A DNA stretch of 64,000 nucleotides from Bacillus sp. FJAT-14578 (GTDB taxonomy: Bacteria; Bacillota; Bacilli; Bacillales; Bacillaceae_H): contig NZ_AYSE01000005.1 of the NCBI RefSeq assembly GCF_000504165.1, forward strand, positions 310,001 through 374,000. The letters are read 5' to 3'. This document shows positions 17,603 to 25,295 of the stretch, piece by piece (within the stretch, counting starts at the first letter, position 1; the number at the start of each line of letters is the position of its first letter). The notes beneath the pieces were generated by a model that searched no databases, had not been told where the DNA came from, and worked only from the letters and a program-made list of their open reading frames with translations. The translations under genes and the position numbers were made by a program.

Positions 17603-17839
17603 CAGGTGCTTATCTTCAATAGGATAAAATAAATGAACTTCCATAATCGGGCGCCATTCTTGAGGATTGGTGCTCATTTTTCATTTTACCGGCCATTTAG
17701 TGGAATAAGAAATTACATTATTTGGACAGCTGTTTATTAAATAAATAGAAGTTACTTTATAATAAAAATCAAATCCATTCGTAATTAATTGGCAATTAAC
17801 TATGTCATAATAATCCGTTAGTATCATGGAGGAGAAAAG

Positions 17840-18778
17840 ATGAAGAAAGTAATTAACATGATTGACTCAAGTTCGAAAGTGGCTGGAGTGTCGTTGCTTG
17901 AATTGAAAAAAATAGAAAAAGAACTTGGTGCTATTTTTCCGGATGAATATAAGGAACTCTTTTTAGAAACGAATGGAGCAAAATTTGGTGATTGGACTTT
18001 GTTCCCTATTCAAACTAATGATCACTCAGAATTAACAATTAATATTGTAAAACAAAATCGAGAGAACAAACCGAAAAATGTACCGAGTGATATGATCTGT
18101 ATTGGTGAAAAAATGAATGGTGATAAACTTTGCTATCGCATTAGAAAAAAATTTATGCAGGAACAAATCTATCTTTGGAATGATAAAACTGGGATAAGCG
18201 ATTGTAAAACATCAACATTAAGCGAATTTATTGATTGGTATGTGCCGAAAGCGTATACTCATAAGCCCAAAATAGTTGGTACTTTTACAGTAGAAAGTGG
18301 AAAGTTAATTGTTACTGACCCATGCTATCAGATGGGCGAAGAAGAGATGCAAATCATACTTTCAAATGTGAAAAATGGGAATTGGACGGCATCCATCTCT
18401 TACACTCATGAAGAAGTGGTTGAAAGTTTACTTGTATTTTATGGGGAAAAGAAACCAAGTGGAAAATGGCATGATTGTGGTAAACTGATTGGAGTTGATT
18501 CTGCACAAGCTGGAGTTTTTGATATTACAGTATTTGGTAGAGATGATGCCATCCAATATGAAGTGAAAAATGTCTATGACATTGAGATGGATGAAGTGGG
18601 ATTAAAATATTATGTTGCATGTTGTGATATGGTTTCTACTGATTCACAGGGGGGAGTTGTTCCAGGTGGTGCGGTTTCAATGTCTGGTTATGGTGACGGA
18701 ATGTACGAAGTGAAAGTAAAATATAACGTTTCTAAAGAGGTTGTTGGAGTAATGATTGACTTTAGAGATGAGGAATAA
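17840..18778 (+). CDS. SUKH (SMI1/KNR4)-type protein with extra C-terminal domain
   Basis: A 312-residue cytosolic protein with RBS GGAGGAG. Residues about 10-140 fit a SUKH/SMI1 fold: LKKIEKELGAIFPDEYKELFLETNGAKFG is the typical opening and LSEFIDWYVP the typical end. SUKH proteins are often immunity proteins against secreted nuclease or deaminase toxins. Residues about 145-312 form a second domain beginning VGTFTVESGKLIVTDPCY, with WHDCGKLIGVDSAQAGVFD; I recognise the TDPCY theme from uncharacterised proteins but cannot name a function. No toxin gene is adjacent, so it may be an orphan immunity gene (inference). Confidence 0.7.
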   Translation: MKKVINMIDSSSKVAGVSLLELKKIEKELGAIFPDEYKELFLETNGAKFGDWTLFPIQTNDHSELTINIVKQNRENKPKNVPSDMICIGEKMNGDKLCYRIRKKFMQEQIYLWNDKTGISDCKTSTLSEFIDWYVPKAYTHKPKIVGTFTVESGKLIVTDPCYQMGEEEMQIILSNVKNGNWTASISYTHEEVVESLLVFYGEKKPSGKWHDCGKLIGVDSAQAGVFDITVFGRDDAIQYEVKNVYDIEMDEVGLKYYVACCDMVSTDSQGGVVPGGAVSMSGYGDGMYEVKVKYNVSKEVVGVMIDFRDEE

Positions 18779-18892
18779 TGGGATTCACCAGATGCAGACA
18801 AAAATACTGTCGTTGCAGTAAAAATTGGTGAAGCTTTACACCTGGGGTCCCACCTGCAATATTCTCAAAAACTTAAGTGTTTTGCGACTAAC

Positions 18893-18930
18893 GAGGGGAA
18901 TTCCGTGAATAAGGAATGCCCTCTTTTTTA
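18893..18930 (+). terminator. Terminator downstream of the SUKH gene
   Basis: GAGGGGAATTCC pairs with GGAATGCCCTC (one bulge) and is followed by TTTTTTA. Confidence 0.75.
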
Positions 18931-19091
18931 TTGAACAAACCAGCTAATAGAAGCTTTAGTGATCTTCAACAAAAGGGCGCTTTTCCTGAGTAAAGAAAGT
19001 GTCCTTTTCTTGTGTTTCAAGGTTTCTCATAGTTTGGTAATTAGTTATTGTCTGCGATTGTTGAATAACTTGCGTATGTAAAAGGCTCTCC
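18931..19091. repeat. Degenerate intergenic repeat of the TTGAACAAAC/AGGGCGC type
   Basis: CAGCTAATAGAAGCTT...CAAAAGGGCGCTTTTC resembles 16660-16705 (CAGCTAATAGAAGCTT... AAAGGGCGCTATT). These short modules recur between island genes and carry no coding potential. Confidence 0.6.
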
Positions 19092-19292
19092 TTGAACATA
19101 ATAGAATTTAGATTAATGGATTTAAACAGTAGGAGAGTGAAAGAGTCATGTTATTATCAGAAGTGTGGAAAAGGTAATAAAGAAAGGGAAGTATACTTTA
19201 ATACCCGTTGCGCCATTTGGTTAAAAAGGTATTTAGATGAACGAGATGATGAAGAGACTTGTTTGTTTATTATGGAACAAAATCTTTAAAGA
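19092..19292 (+). pseudogene. Tyrosine recombinase (XerC/D-type integrase) fragment
   Basis: A 65-residue reading frame contains GKGNKEREVYFNTRCAIWLKRYL, the strongly conserved stretch just before the catalytic core region of XerC/D-like phage integrases. The flanks do not continue the family sequence in any frame: no catalytic HxxR or Tyr is seen. It is a remnant of an integrase gene, consistent with past mobility of the island. Confidence 0.7.
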
Positions 19293-19661
19293 AAATTGGA
19301 TATTTATTTTGAATATAGATGAGATTGTGAAAGATTGTACTTAAACTATCGGAGCAGGTTATTTAATAAGGGAATTAAAAAGAGGATATAGTACATACCG
19401 TATCCTCTAATCTTTTGCTGCATACAGTAGTCCGTTGTAGGTGCAGGATTAACAGAAAATGATGGTATTCATAAGCAATTCTGGAGCCAAGTCCAGCAGC
19501 GACAAGTGAATACTCTCAAGATTTTTTCAACTGATTTCCCTCGTTATTTCCCAAGTGTTTTTCCGTAAAAAGTCCGGCTCCTAATGGAATATTATAAATT
19601 TAAAAGCTACAGCTACAAAATAATCTGGGATTGAGGGGCTTAAAGACTTATTGATCTAAAT
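19293..19661. other. Gene-free AT-rich stretch
   Basis: It holds a hairpin AGAGGATA...TATCCTCT at about 19381-19409 that could terminate transcription from the left. Otherwise I see no feature. The permease operon ends convergently at 19662. Confidence 0.4.
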
Positions 19662-20189
19662 CTATACTTCCTTAGTTGTATCATACTTTAACAACTTTTG
19701 TTGGTCATAAATTTTTTCAAAAAGAATTCCTGTTAAATAGTAAAACACGAGGCCAAAACAAATGTGAATAAGTGTGAATTTAGAACCAAACGAAGTGAAT
19801 TCATATACTAGAACTGGCAATTTCACTGTTGACCAAGCGCCTAAGAAAAACACTATATAGCGGACACTGGCTCCTTTTTTCAATAAAAGTACTGCAATTG
19901 GAAAGGCTATATAAAGAGGGCCTGCAGCTACTGTTGCTAATAATAAGGTGAAGAAGACACCATATATACCTGATTTTTCACCCATATATCGAATGAGTGA
20001 TTCTTTCTTTGCCCATTGATCCAATAATCCTACTAATATGAATATAGGAGGAAGCAGGAATAACATATCCAAAATACTTTTACCAGTTAACTGAACTGTT
20101 TTCATAGCAATAGCTTGATCCATAAATGCAATAAGAAGAAGCCCTAATAATAAAATGAAAAAGAACCAATATCTTTTTAGTTTTGTCAT
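19662..20189 (-). CDS. Permease-like membrane protein, second half of a split pair (COG0701/UPF0718-like)
   Basis: Starting at ATG 20189 (GGTGGTG upstream) it has 175 residues with about five hydrophobic segments: YWFFFILLLGLLLIAFM, ILDMLFLLPPIFILVGLLDQW, YGVFFTLLLATVAAGPLYIAFPIAVLLL and more. The GP..AFPIA motif and overall pattern resemble one half of DUF318/ArsP-type permeases. Its start overlaps the stop of the upstream gene by 4 bases (ATGA), so the two are translationally coupled and probably assemble together. Substrate unknown. Reading further upstream in this frame only covers the neighbour's sequence and is not real. Confidence 0.75.
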   Translation of the reverse strand: MTKLKRYWFFFILLLGLLLIAFMDQAIAMKTVQLTGKSILDMLFLLPPIFILVGLLDQWAKKESLIRYMGEKSGIYGVFFTLLLATVAAGPLYIAFPIAVLLLKKGASVRYIVFFLGAWSTVKLPVLVYEFTSFGSKFTLIHICFGLVFYYLTGILFEKIYDQQKLLKYDTTKEV

Positions 20190-20668
20190 GTCATCACCAC
20201 CCAAATAATCAATGCAAATAGAAGAGACATTATTATGGCAGATATATTTCGTGCATAAGCAAAACTTCGTCCAAAAGTTTTTTGTTCCATAGATAAAGTT
20301 GCAAGTCCTACAGACATTAATGTCGACATTAATACCGCTACTTGTGGAAGAGCAGCACCATTTTGAACTAATGTATGTCCGAGAGGAAAGACGATAAAGC
20401 TTGGAACTAAAGCAATTGAGCCAATGATTGTTGAATAAATGATGCCTAGTATGCCAGAATTTTCGCCAATAATTGAAGAAATAAGGGACGGTGTCAATAA
20501 AGACAATGCTAGCCCAACAAAAAGCATAATAGCTAATAAATCCGGTAAAACATTGCGAAACATTTTCCATGAACTTAATAGGGCTGCCTTTGTTTTATGT
20601 TTGTCTTTTGTGAAGGAAATACCCAAATAAACAGTGGCTATAGTATAGAGAATAATTCCATTAATCAT
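20186..20668 (-). CDS. Permease-like membrane protein, first half of a split pair (COG0701/UPF0718-like)
   Basis: Starting at ATG 20668 behind GGAAGGC it has 160 residues and about four to five hydrophobic segments: INGIILYTIATVYLGISF, LPDLLAIMLFVGLALSLL, IIGSIALVPSFIVFPLG, and ISAIIMSLLFALIIWVV. VPSFIVFPLG parallels AGPLYIAFPIA in the next gene, so the pair looks like two homologous half-transporters. It overlaps the end of padR by 8 bases and the following gene by 4. The three genes form one tight operon under PadR. Confidence 0.75.
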   Translation of the reverse strand: MINGIILYTIATVYLGISFTKDKHKTKAALLSSWKMFRNVLPDLLAIMLFVGLALSLLTPSLISSIIGENSGILGIIYSTIIGSIALVPSFIVFPLGHTLVQNGAALPQVAVLMSTLMSVGLATLSMEQKTFGRSFAYARNISAIIMSLLFALIIWVVMT

Positions 20669-21002
20669 TATTTTGAGCCTTCCATTCTTTATATTTTTCT
20701 TGGAAAAACGATAAATTTTTAATTTTTTCTTCAATATCTATTTGAAAATCTTCTAATTTTCTTTTTCCAACTGTAGTGATTCTGTACATCCTTATCGGTT
20801 TATCTCGATGAGATGTATCCAGATAAGACTCAACAGCACCTTCTTCCTCTAACTTTTTTAGTGTGCGATATAATATGGCACTATCAATTGGATTGATGGG
20901 AAGATCTTCCTCACATCTTTGCAGAAGTTTCCCTCCATAGTTATCTCCCTCTGTTAAAAACAGCAAAAGAAATGCACCTGTATGTCTCCCTGTATGTTTC
21001 AT
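20661..21002 (-). CDS. PadR-family transcriptional repressor
   Basis: A 113-residue winged-helix regulator (MKHTGRHTGAFLLLFLTEGDNYGGKLLQ, then INPIDSAILYRTLKKLEEEGAVES, the recognition helix and wing), with a C-terminal dimerisation helix (LEDFQIDIEEKIKNL). PadR repressors sense small molecules and usually control adjacent transporter genes. The RBS AGGAGG precedes the start. It is the first gene of the operon with the two permease halves and has overlapping dyads in its own promoter region, so autoregulation is likely. Confidence 0.88.
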   Translation of the reverse strand: MKHTGRHTGAFLLLFLTEGDNYGGKLLQRCEEDLPINPIDSAILYRTLKKLEEEGAVESYLDTSHRDKPIRMYRITTVGKRKLEDFQIDIEEKIKNLSFFQEKYKEWKAQNND

Positions 21003-21053
21003 GAAATATATAACCTCCTAATTTTAATGTAAAAATTTTTTTTCGGTAACACA

Positions 21054-21089
21054 ATACTGTTAATAACAGTATGCTGTCATAAACAGTAT
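21054..21089 (-). promoter_or_regulatory. Probable PadR operator: two overlapping 19-bp dyads
   Basis: ATACTGTTA-A-TAACAGTAT at 21054-21072 is a perfect palindrome. ATGCTGTCA-T-AAACAGTAT at 21071-21089 is an imperfect one of the same size. PadR operators in Firmicutes commonly have ATGT/ACAT- or TACTGT-type dyads near the start; assignment to this PadR is inferred from location 50-90 bases upstream of its start codon. Confidence 0.7.
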
Positions 21090-21327
21090 TGCGTCAATTT
21101 TTTTCTCTGTGATAACAAAAAAATTAGAATGTGAAGAATTGTACTTATACTAAAGAGGGCTAGAGTTGTGCGAAACGTTTCTAACTTAAACTGGGAATGG
21201 TCACATTACCCAACTAAAGGTTAGACAGTTCCTCTTTTTGGAATTGAAGGATTATATCGAAGAGTCAAATGATGGGGTAACAATCAGGACGGGGGTATGG
21301 GGGTTTGAGGTTTTAAAATTAAATAAC

Positions 21328-21420
21328 TTTATTGTCATTCTACATTAGTTTCTTTTTCAACAAACAGAGGCTTGAGTAGAAGAAGATTTTTTCCGCTAAA
21401 TTATGAAATAAACGATGTTT
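21328..21420. repeat. Island repeat, family C, copy 2
   Basis: Nearly identical to 16734-16826. At its right end it joins a piece (ATTGTTCCGTTAAAGGGCCATTTAATTG) that belongs to the end of family B, so modules have been recombined. Confidence 0.8.
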
Positions 21421-21760
21421 ATAATCATTATATTGTTCCGTTAAAGGGCCATTTAATTGAGTAAGAGGGTTGCATAAAACATAACTTTGTTTGAGCTATC
21501 GACCCATTTGAGAGCGCCTAATCGTCGATTTAACCAACGATGTATGAAATTCAATATAAACATTAAATAGAGACAAGCTGAGCCCCTTGGGAAACAAGGG
21601 GTTTTATTTTGGACAAACATAGTTACTGGCACAAGCAAAATCTATTAATTTTAATAAACTATATGAGTTAAACTGAATTCTTACACTCACTCTGTGCTGA
21701 GATAGAGTTACCGGGAAATTTTAAGTTTAACTTATATATATTGAAGTTCAAAAATAGGGG
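21421..21760. other. Intergenic stretch before the lamin-tail gene
   Basis: CCCCTTGGGAAACAAGGGG (21575-21600 region) is a hairpin with a T-run that may end leftward or rightward transcripts. The sequence about 21470-21640 looks like a short relic of something mobile, but I cannot identify it. No gene is called. Confidence 0.35.
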
Positions 21761-21769
21761 ATGATATTT

Positions 21770-23566
21770 ATGGCATCACAAAGTGTAATAATCGTAAAAT
21801 ACCATTCCGGTTATTATGGTGAATGGGTAACGTTGGCCAACATAACGGGCACTGATATTAATTTAACGAACTGGAAAATGAGAGAATACCAAAGTACTAC
21901 CACAGTGGGGCAAACATGGCAATTTCCCCAAAATACTGTGATTAAGGCCAAATCACTTTTAATCGTAAAGAGAACACATGGTTCCGGTATAACAGGCGGA
22001 CCAGCAAATATTCCTGTAGTACAATCAACATTGGGTCCATTTGGTCGCGATGGAGAAAAAATCGTATTGTTGAATGGTAACCAACAAGTAGATGAGTTAA
22101 TTTTCCGAATAGGTTCTACCTTATACTCCGGGTACACTCCATTCCAAATTCCAGCTTCTCTCACTAGAAGTGAAGCCTTCGTGCGTAAACTCATAAACGA
22201 CAAAGATAGTCGTGATGATTGGGAGATCGTAACGAGCCCAACCGTCCCGATCAAAGCTTGGGAATGGGCGCCACTGACTTCCGATATTGAACCGCCTGCC
22301 AAAGTATCAAGCATACCGGCTGACAGAGCGACGAATGTCGCAGTGGATACTCCTCTGACGGCAACGTTCAGCGAGCCTATATTTGCGGGTCCGGCCCTAC
22401 AAAACGTAACAATTACAGACGGGAATAATAACCCGGTCGAATTAGGCTATGCAATGGTATCAGGCAGCGAGCTGTCGATTTTACACGCTGTTATCGAATA
22501 CAATAAGACCTACACGGTGAATATACCAGCTCAAGCGTTCAAGGATGCGGCGGGCAACTTTAACACAAGCGCGATTACGTGGTCGTTCACGACAGTCGCC
22601 GTCGATATTTTACCGCCCGTCCCTTTACCGCAACATCAATATCCGACTAACGGCGCAACGGATGTCTATGTGGCTGTGAGCGTGGGGCAACATTTCAACG
22701 AGCCTCTGTTACCTGGTCCGGCCCTGGAAAGCGTAACGATAAAAGACGAGAATAATATCCCGTTAGGATACGTCCAGGCAAGAATAAGCGACTTAAACCC
22801 CAGAGCTCTGTCTATTGACCACTCGACTTTCGAGTACAACAAGACCTACACGGTGAATATACCAGCTCAAGCGGTCATGGATGCGGCGGGCAACGCTAAC
22901 GCAAGCGCGGTTACGTGGTCGTTCACGACAGCGGCGCCACCGCCGCAAACAGCCGCACCGGTCGCAAATCTACTCACTTTCCACAACAATGTTCCGGAAT
23001 ATGCTCAGGTGTATGGAAATTATGGAGCTGTTGAAGTTAATCCATGGGGAACTACCGTCAGAGTTTACAGCAGCGCTGCCAAGGATACCCTTCTAGGCGT
23101 AGTAACCACAATAACCGGTTCATTCTGGCTGACGTTCAACAACACGTCGTCACTGCAGACCGTGTATGTAACGGCCACTGCAGAGGATGGCAAAACGGAG
23201 AGTCCCGTTACCCCATTGCCAGTGTCTGTTAGCGATACGGATCTGGTCGCGGTATCGATCGTGCCGGTTTTCGGCGGTGAGATTGACTATCTAGACGCCC
23301 CAATTAAGGTAACGTTCAACAAGCCTGTCCTTGCGGGACCTGGGATACAAGCTATATCTATTTATGAAGAAATTTGGGCTAGATTCCTAGATGCAGAGGT
23401 AAGTGTAAACGACAACGAGCTGTTGATTCAGCACCCGACTTTCATGAACAGCGGATACCCTTTCTATGACGTATTTGTGCCTGCAAATGCCGTTACGGAT
23501 ACGGCAGGCAACCCGCTCGCTACCCCGCTGATATATTTATTCGTGACGGAGTGGATTATCTGGTAA
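21770..23566 (+). CDS. Lamin-tail-domain protein with Ig-like (Big_5) repeats, no signal peptide
   Basis: About 598 residues from ATG 21770 (AGGGGATG upstream; an ATG at 21761 is also in frame). Residues about 1-125 fit a lamin-tail domain (YYGEWVTLANITGTDINLTNW). Four Ig-like modules follow, three starting P.....P..GATNV-like motifs with TATFSEPIFAGP, GQHFNEPLLPGP and KVTFNKPVLAGP, typical of SbsA/Big_5 folds. Modules 1 and 2 share near-identical DNA (NKTYTVNIPAQA, WSFTT). The family is normally secreted, yet no signal peptide, anchor or sortase motif is visible. The first 500 bases are AT-rich and the rest clearly GC-richer, suggesting a mosaic, acquired gene. Function unknown. Confidence 0.8.
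   Translation: MASQSVIIVKYHSGYYGEWVTLANITGTDINLTNWKMREYQSTTTVGQTWQFPQNTVIKAKSLLIVKRTHGSGITGGPANIPVVQSTLGPFGRDGEKIVLLNGNQQVDELIFRIGSTLYSGYTPFQIPASLTRSEAFVRKLINDKDSRDDWEIVTSPTVPIKAWEWAPLTSDIEPPAKVSSIPADRATNVAVDTPLTATFSEPIFAGPALQNVTITDGNNNPVELGYAMVSGSELSILHAVIEYNKTYTVNIPAQAFKDAAGNFNTSAITWSFTTVAVDILPPVPLPQHQYPTNGATDVYVAVSVGQHFNEPLLPGPALESVTIKDENNIPLGYVQARISDLNPRALSIDHSTFEYNKTYTVNIPAQAVMDAAGNANASAVTWSFTTAAPPPQTAAPVANLLTFHNNVPEYAQVYGNYGAVEVNPWGTTVRVYSSAAKDTLLGVVTTITGSFWLTFNNTSSLQTVYVTATAEDGKTESPVTPLPVSVSDTDLVAVSIVPVFGGEIDYLDAPIKVTFNKPVLAGPGIQAISIYEEIWARFLDAEVSVNDNELLIQHPTFMNSGYPFYDVFVPANAVTDTAGNPLATPLIYLFVTEWIIW
22497..22938 (+). repeat. Intragenic duplicated Ig module (about 105 bp highly similar)
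   Basis: The segments starting at about 22497 and 22831 share long identical runs, including ACCTACACGGTGAATATACC and GCGGCGGGCAAC. This marks a recent module duplication or gene conversion within the Ig-repeat gene. Confidence 0.85.
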
Positions 23567-23659
23567 AAGGCTTGGATGGATAGGTGGAACCGAATGCAGT
23601 AGAGTGACTAGCGCCACATCCACGACACTAAAGCAACAGCTAAAAAGCGTTTTTTAGGT

Positions 23660-24487
23660 ATGATGAAAACTTATAACTACATTGATAAATTGGAGCCCCT
23701 TCAATCAGTTGAGGATTTTAGAAAACTGTATGATGAACTAGTCGCTGATGAGATACCTAAAAATAAACAACCTGATGGGAAATATTTTAGAACAGAAGGT
23801 GTCAGTGTAACGAATGGTGCAAAGGTTACACATAGAGGAATTGAGCCGGAGTCTAAAGTTATAGAAAAGTTAAATGAGATTATTTATTTTTTGAACACTT
23901 CAGAAATTCCTGATTTGTACAAGTATATGATTGCACATTATTACTACGAATATATACACCCATTTTACGATGGCAACGGAAGAACCGGCCGATTGTTGGT
24001 ATGTAGCTATGTTTCCAGAAAGTTAGAGCGTTACTCAGCCATTACTTTATCTTATGCTATTAACAATGATAAGCTTAAATATTATAAAGCTTTAGAGAAT
24101 GTTTCTGATCCCCATAATAAAGGGGAGCTTACTTTTTATTTGATTGATATGTTAGAACTTTTAAGCGCTGGTCAAAAAGCGATAATAGAGGATTTACAGC
24201 TTGGTTTAGCTAAAGCACAACGAATCAAAGAATACATCAAGGGTCTAGATTGGACTAATGATAATTTGCTTAAGAGTGTGCTTCATATACAACTTGATAT
24301 AATGGTATTTGCTGGAGAAAGTAGATTATTAACAAATGCAAAATTAGTTCAAGTCTTAGGTGTAACAGCGCATAAAATAAACAAAGTTATCGCTGAACTC
24401 GAAGAGCGCCAAATCGTTCATTTGATTAAACAGCGACCCAAAACTTTTGCAATTACGGATGCGTTTATTGAGGGAATATTCATTTAA
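23660..24487 (+). CDS. Fic-domain AMPylase-like protein, apparently N-terminally truncated
   Basis: A 275-residue protein with an intact Fic active site, HPFYDGNGRTGRLL (about residues 98-111), in which the His is catalytic and the GNGR binds ATP phosphates. Fic enzymes transfer AMP or another nucleotide to target proteins. A C-terminal winged-helix region follows (LTNAKLVQVLGVTAHKINKVIAEL), as in many bacterial members. Relatives begin 60-100 residues earlier with the inhibitory-helix motif (S/T)xxxE(G/N), which is absent here. A stop lies in frame at 23609, and there is no good RBS. It may be a truncated pseudogene or a de-inhibited enzyme. Confidence 0.75.
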   Translation: MMKTYNYIDKLEPLQSVEDFRKLYDELVADEIPKNKQPDGKYFRTEGVSVTNGAKVTHRGIEPESKVIEKLNEIIYFLNTSEIPDLYKYMIAHYYYEYIHPFYDGNGRTGRLLVCSYVSRKLERYSAITLSYAINNDKLKYYKALENVSDPHNKGELTFYLIDMLELLSAGQKAIIEDLQLGLAKAQRIKEYIKGLDWTNDNLLKSVLHIQLDIMVFAGESRLLTNAKLVQVLGVTAHKINKVIAELEERQIVHLIKQRPKTFAITDAFIEGIFI

Positions 24488-24639
24488 ATCCACGCATCCT
24501 ATATAGAGGCGATTGCAATTAAGTTTAATCATATTCAGACAAAAGGGACAGGATGAAATCTGTTCTTTTTATTTTTTGGCTCTGTTAAAGAATATTGTTG
24601 ATCTTCTTTTTGAACAAACGGGAGGTTAGTTAAACAAGA

Positions 24640-24895
24640 GTTATAAAAAGGCTGTTTTCGCAAACTTTGTTGCTATTTAACAAGTGGTGGGAAGTGGTTT
24701 CCGCTCCAGGTTGCTCGCTTTCCGCGGGGCGTGCGGTGAGCCTCCTCGGCTTACAGCCTGTGGGGTCTCACCTGTCCCGCTGCTCCCGCAGGAGTCTCGC
24801 ACCTTCCGCTCCAACCAACCTTAAACGGTTATCTTTCAAGAAACCTATCTAAAAACAACAATCTTTTAGAAAAGAGCCTATAAAAAAGACCGACT
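24640..24895. repeat. Common Bacillaceae GC-rich intergenic repeat
   Basis: The block with CCGCTCCAGGTTGCTCGC, TTTCCGCGGGGCGTGCGGTG and TCCCGCAGGAGTCTCGCACC, ending CTTCCGCTCCAACC, is a dispersed element I recognise from many Bacillus-group genomes. Outer AAAAGGCTGTTTT and GAAAAGAGCCTATAAAAA form imperfect termini. It has no coding role. Confidence 0.75.
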
Positions 24896-24977
24896 TATAT
24901 GTTCTTTTTTGTTCATTGGTTAGGTATAAAGAACATAAATAACGATAAAACATTAAAAATTGTATAGAAAAGCACAA

Positions 24978-25020
24978 TAAGCGACCTTGTTCATCCTCTT
25001 GGGAATCACAAGGTCGCTTA
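24978..25020. repeat. 13-bp perfect inverted repeat
   Basis: TAAGCGACCTTGT and its exact complement ACAAGGTCGCTTA flank a 17-base loop. No T-run follows on the plus strand. The remainder up to 25295 has no recognisable gene. Confidence 0.75.
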
Positions 25021-25295
25021 CACTATTTCTTCACTCATTATACTTTATAACCCTTTCGCTGGTTTTTATTTTAGGAGGATCTCCCCATGGCCAGAGAGTT
25101 CTTCTAAGAATACGTTCACTTTCGGTTACCGGGCCTATATATCATATGCCTTCGCCTTACTCATGCCATTGGTATCACCTTCTTTTTGAGATAGTGTGTG
25201 TTGCTTGTATTTATCATAAGTTAATATGGAACAAAGTACGTTCTCTACACATAGGCATATGATGTGTTTATAAACCTATGAAGGGAAAGTCCGAC

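Noticed and set aside
20190..20570. Long upstream extension of the second permease half
   Set aside because: It reads the first permease gene in another frame; the ATGA overlap with a good RBS marks the true start.
21453..21638. 61-codon minus-strand frame that faintly suggests a transposase tail
   Set aside because: No conserved transposase motif, no terminal inverted repeats and no continuation in any frame; too little to call.
24667..24852. 61-codon frame with Arg/Ser/Pro-rich sequence
   Set aside because: It is the translation of a common GC-rich intergenic repeat, not a gene.
24987..25262. 91-codon hydrophobic frame before the ferritin-cupin gene
   Set aside because: It starts inside a hairpin, has no RBS and no family resemblance.
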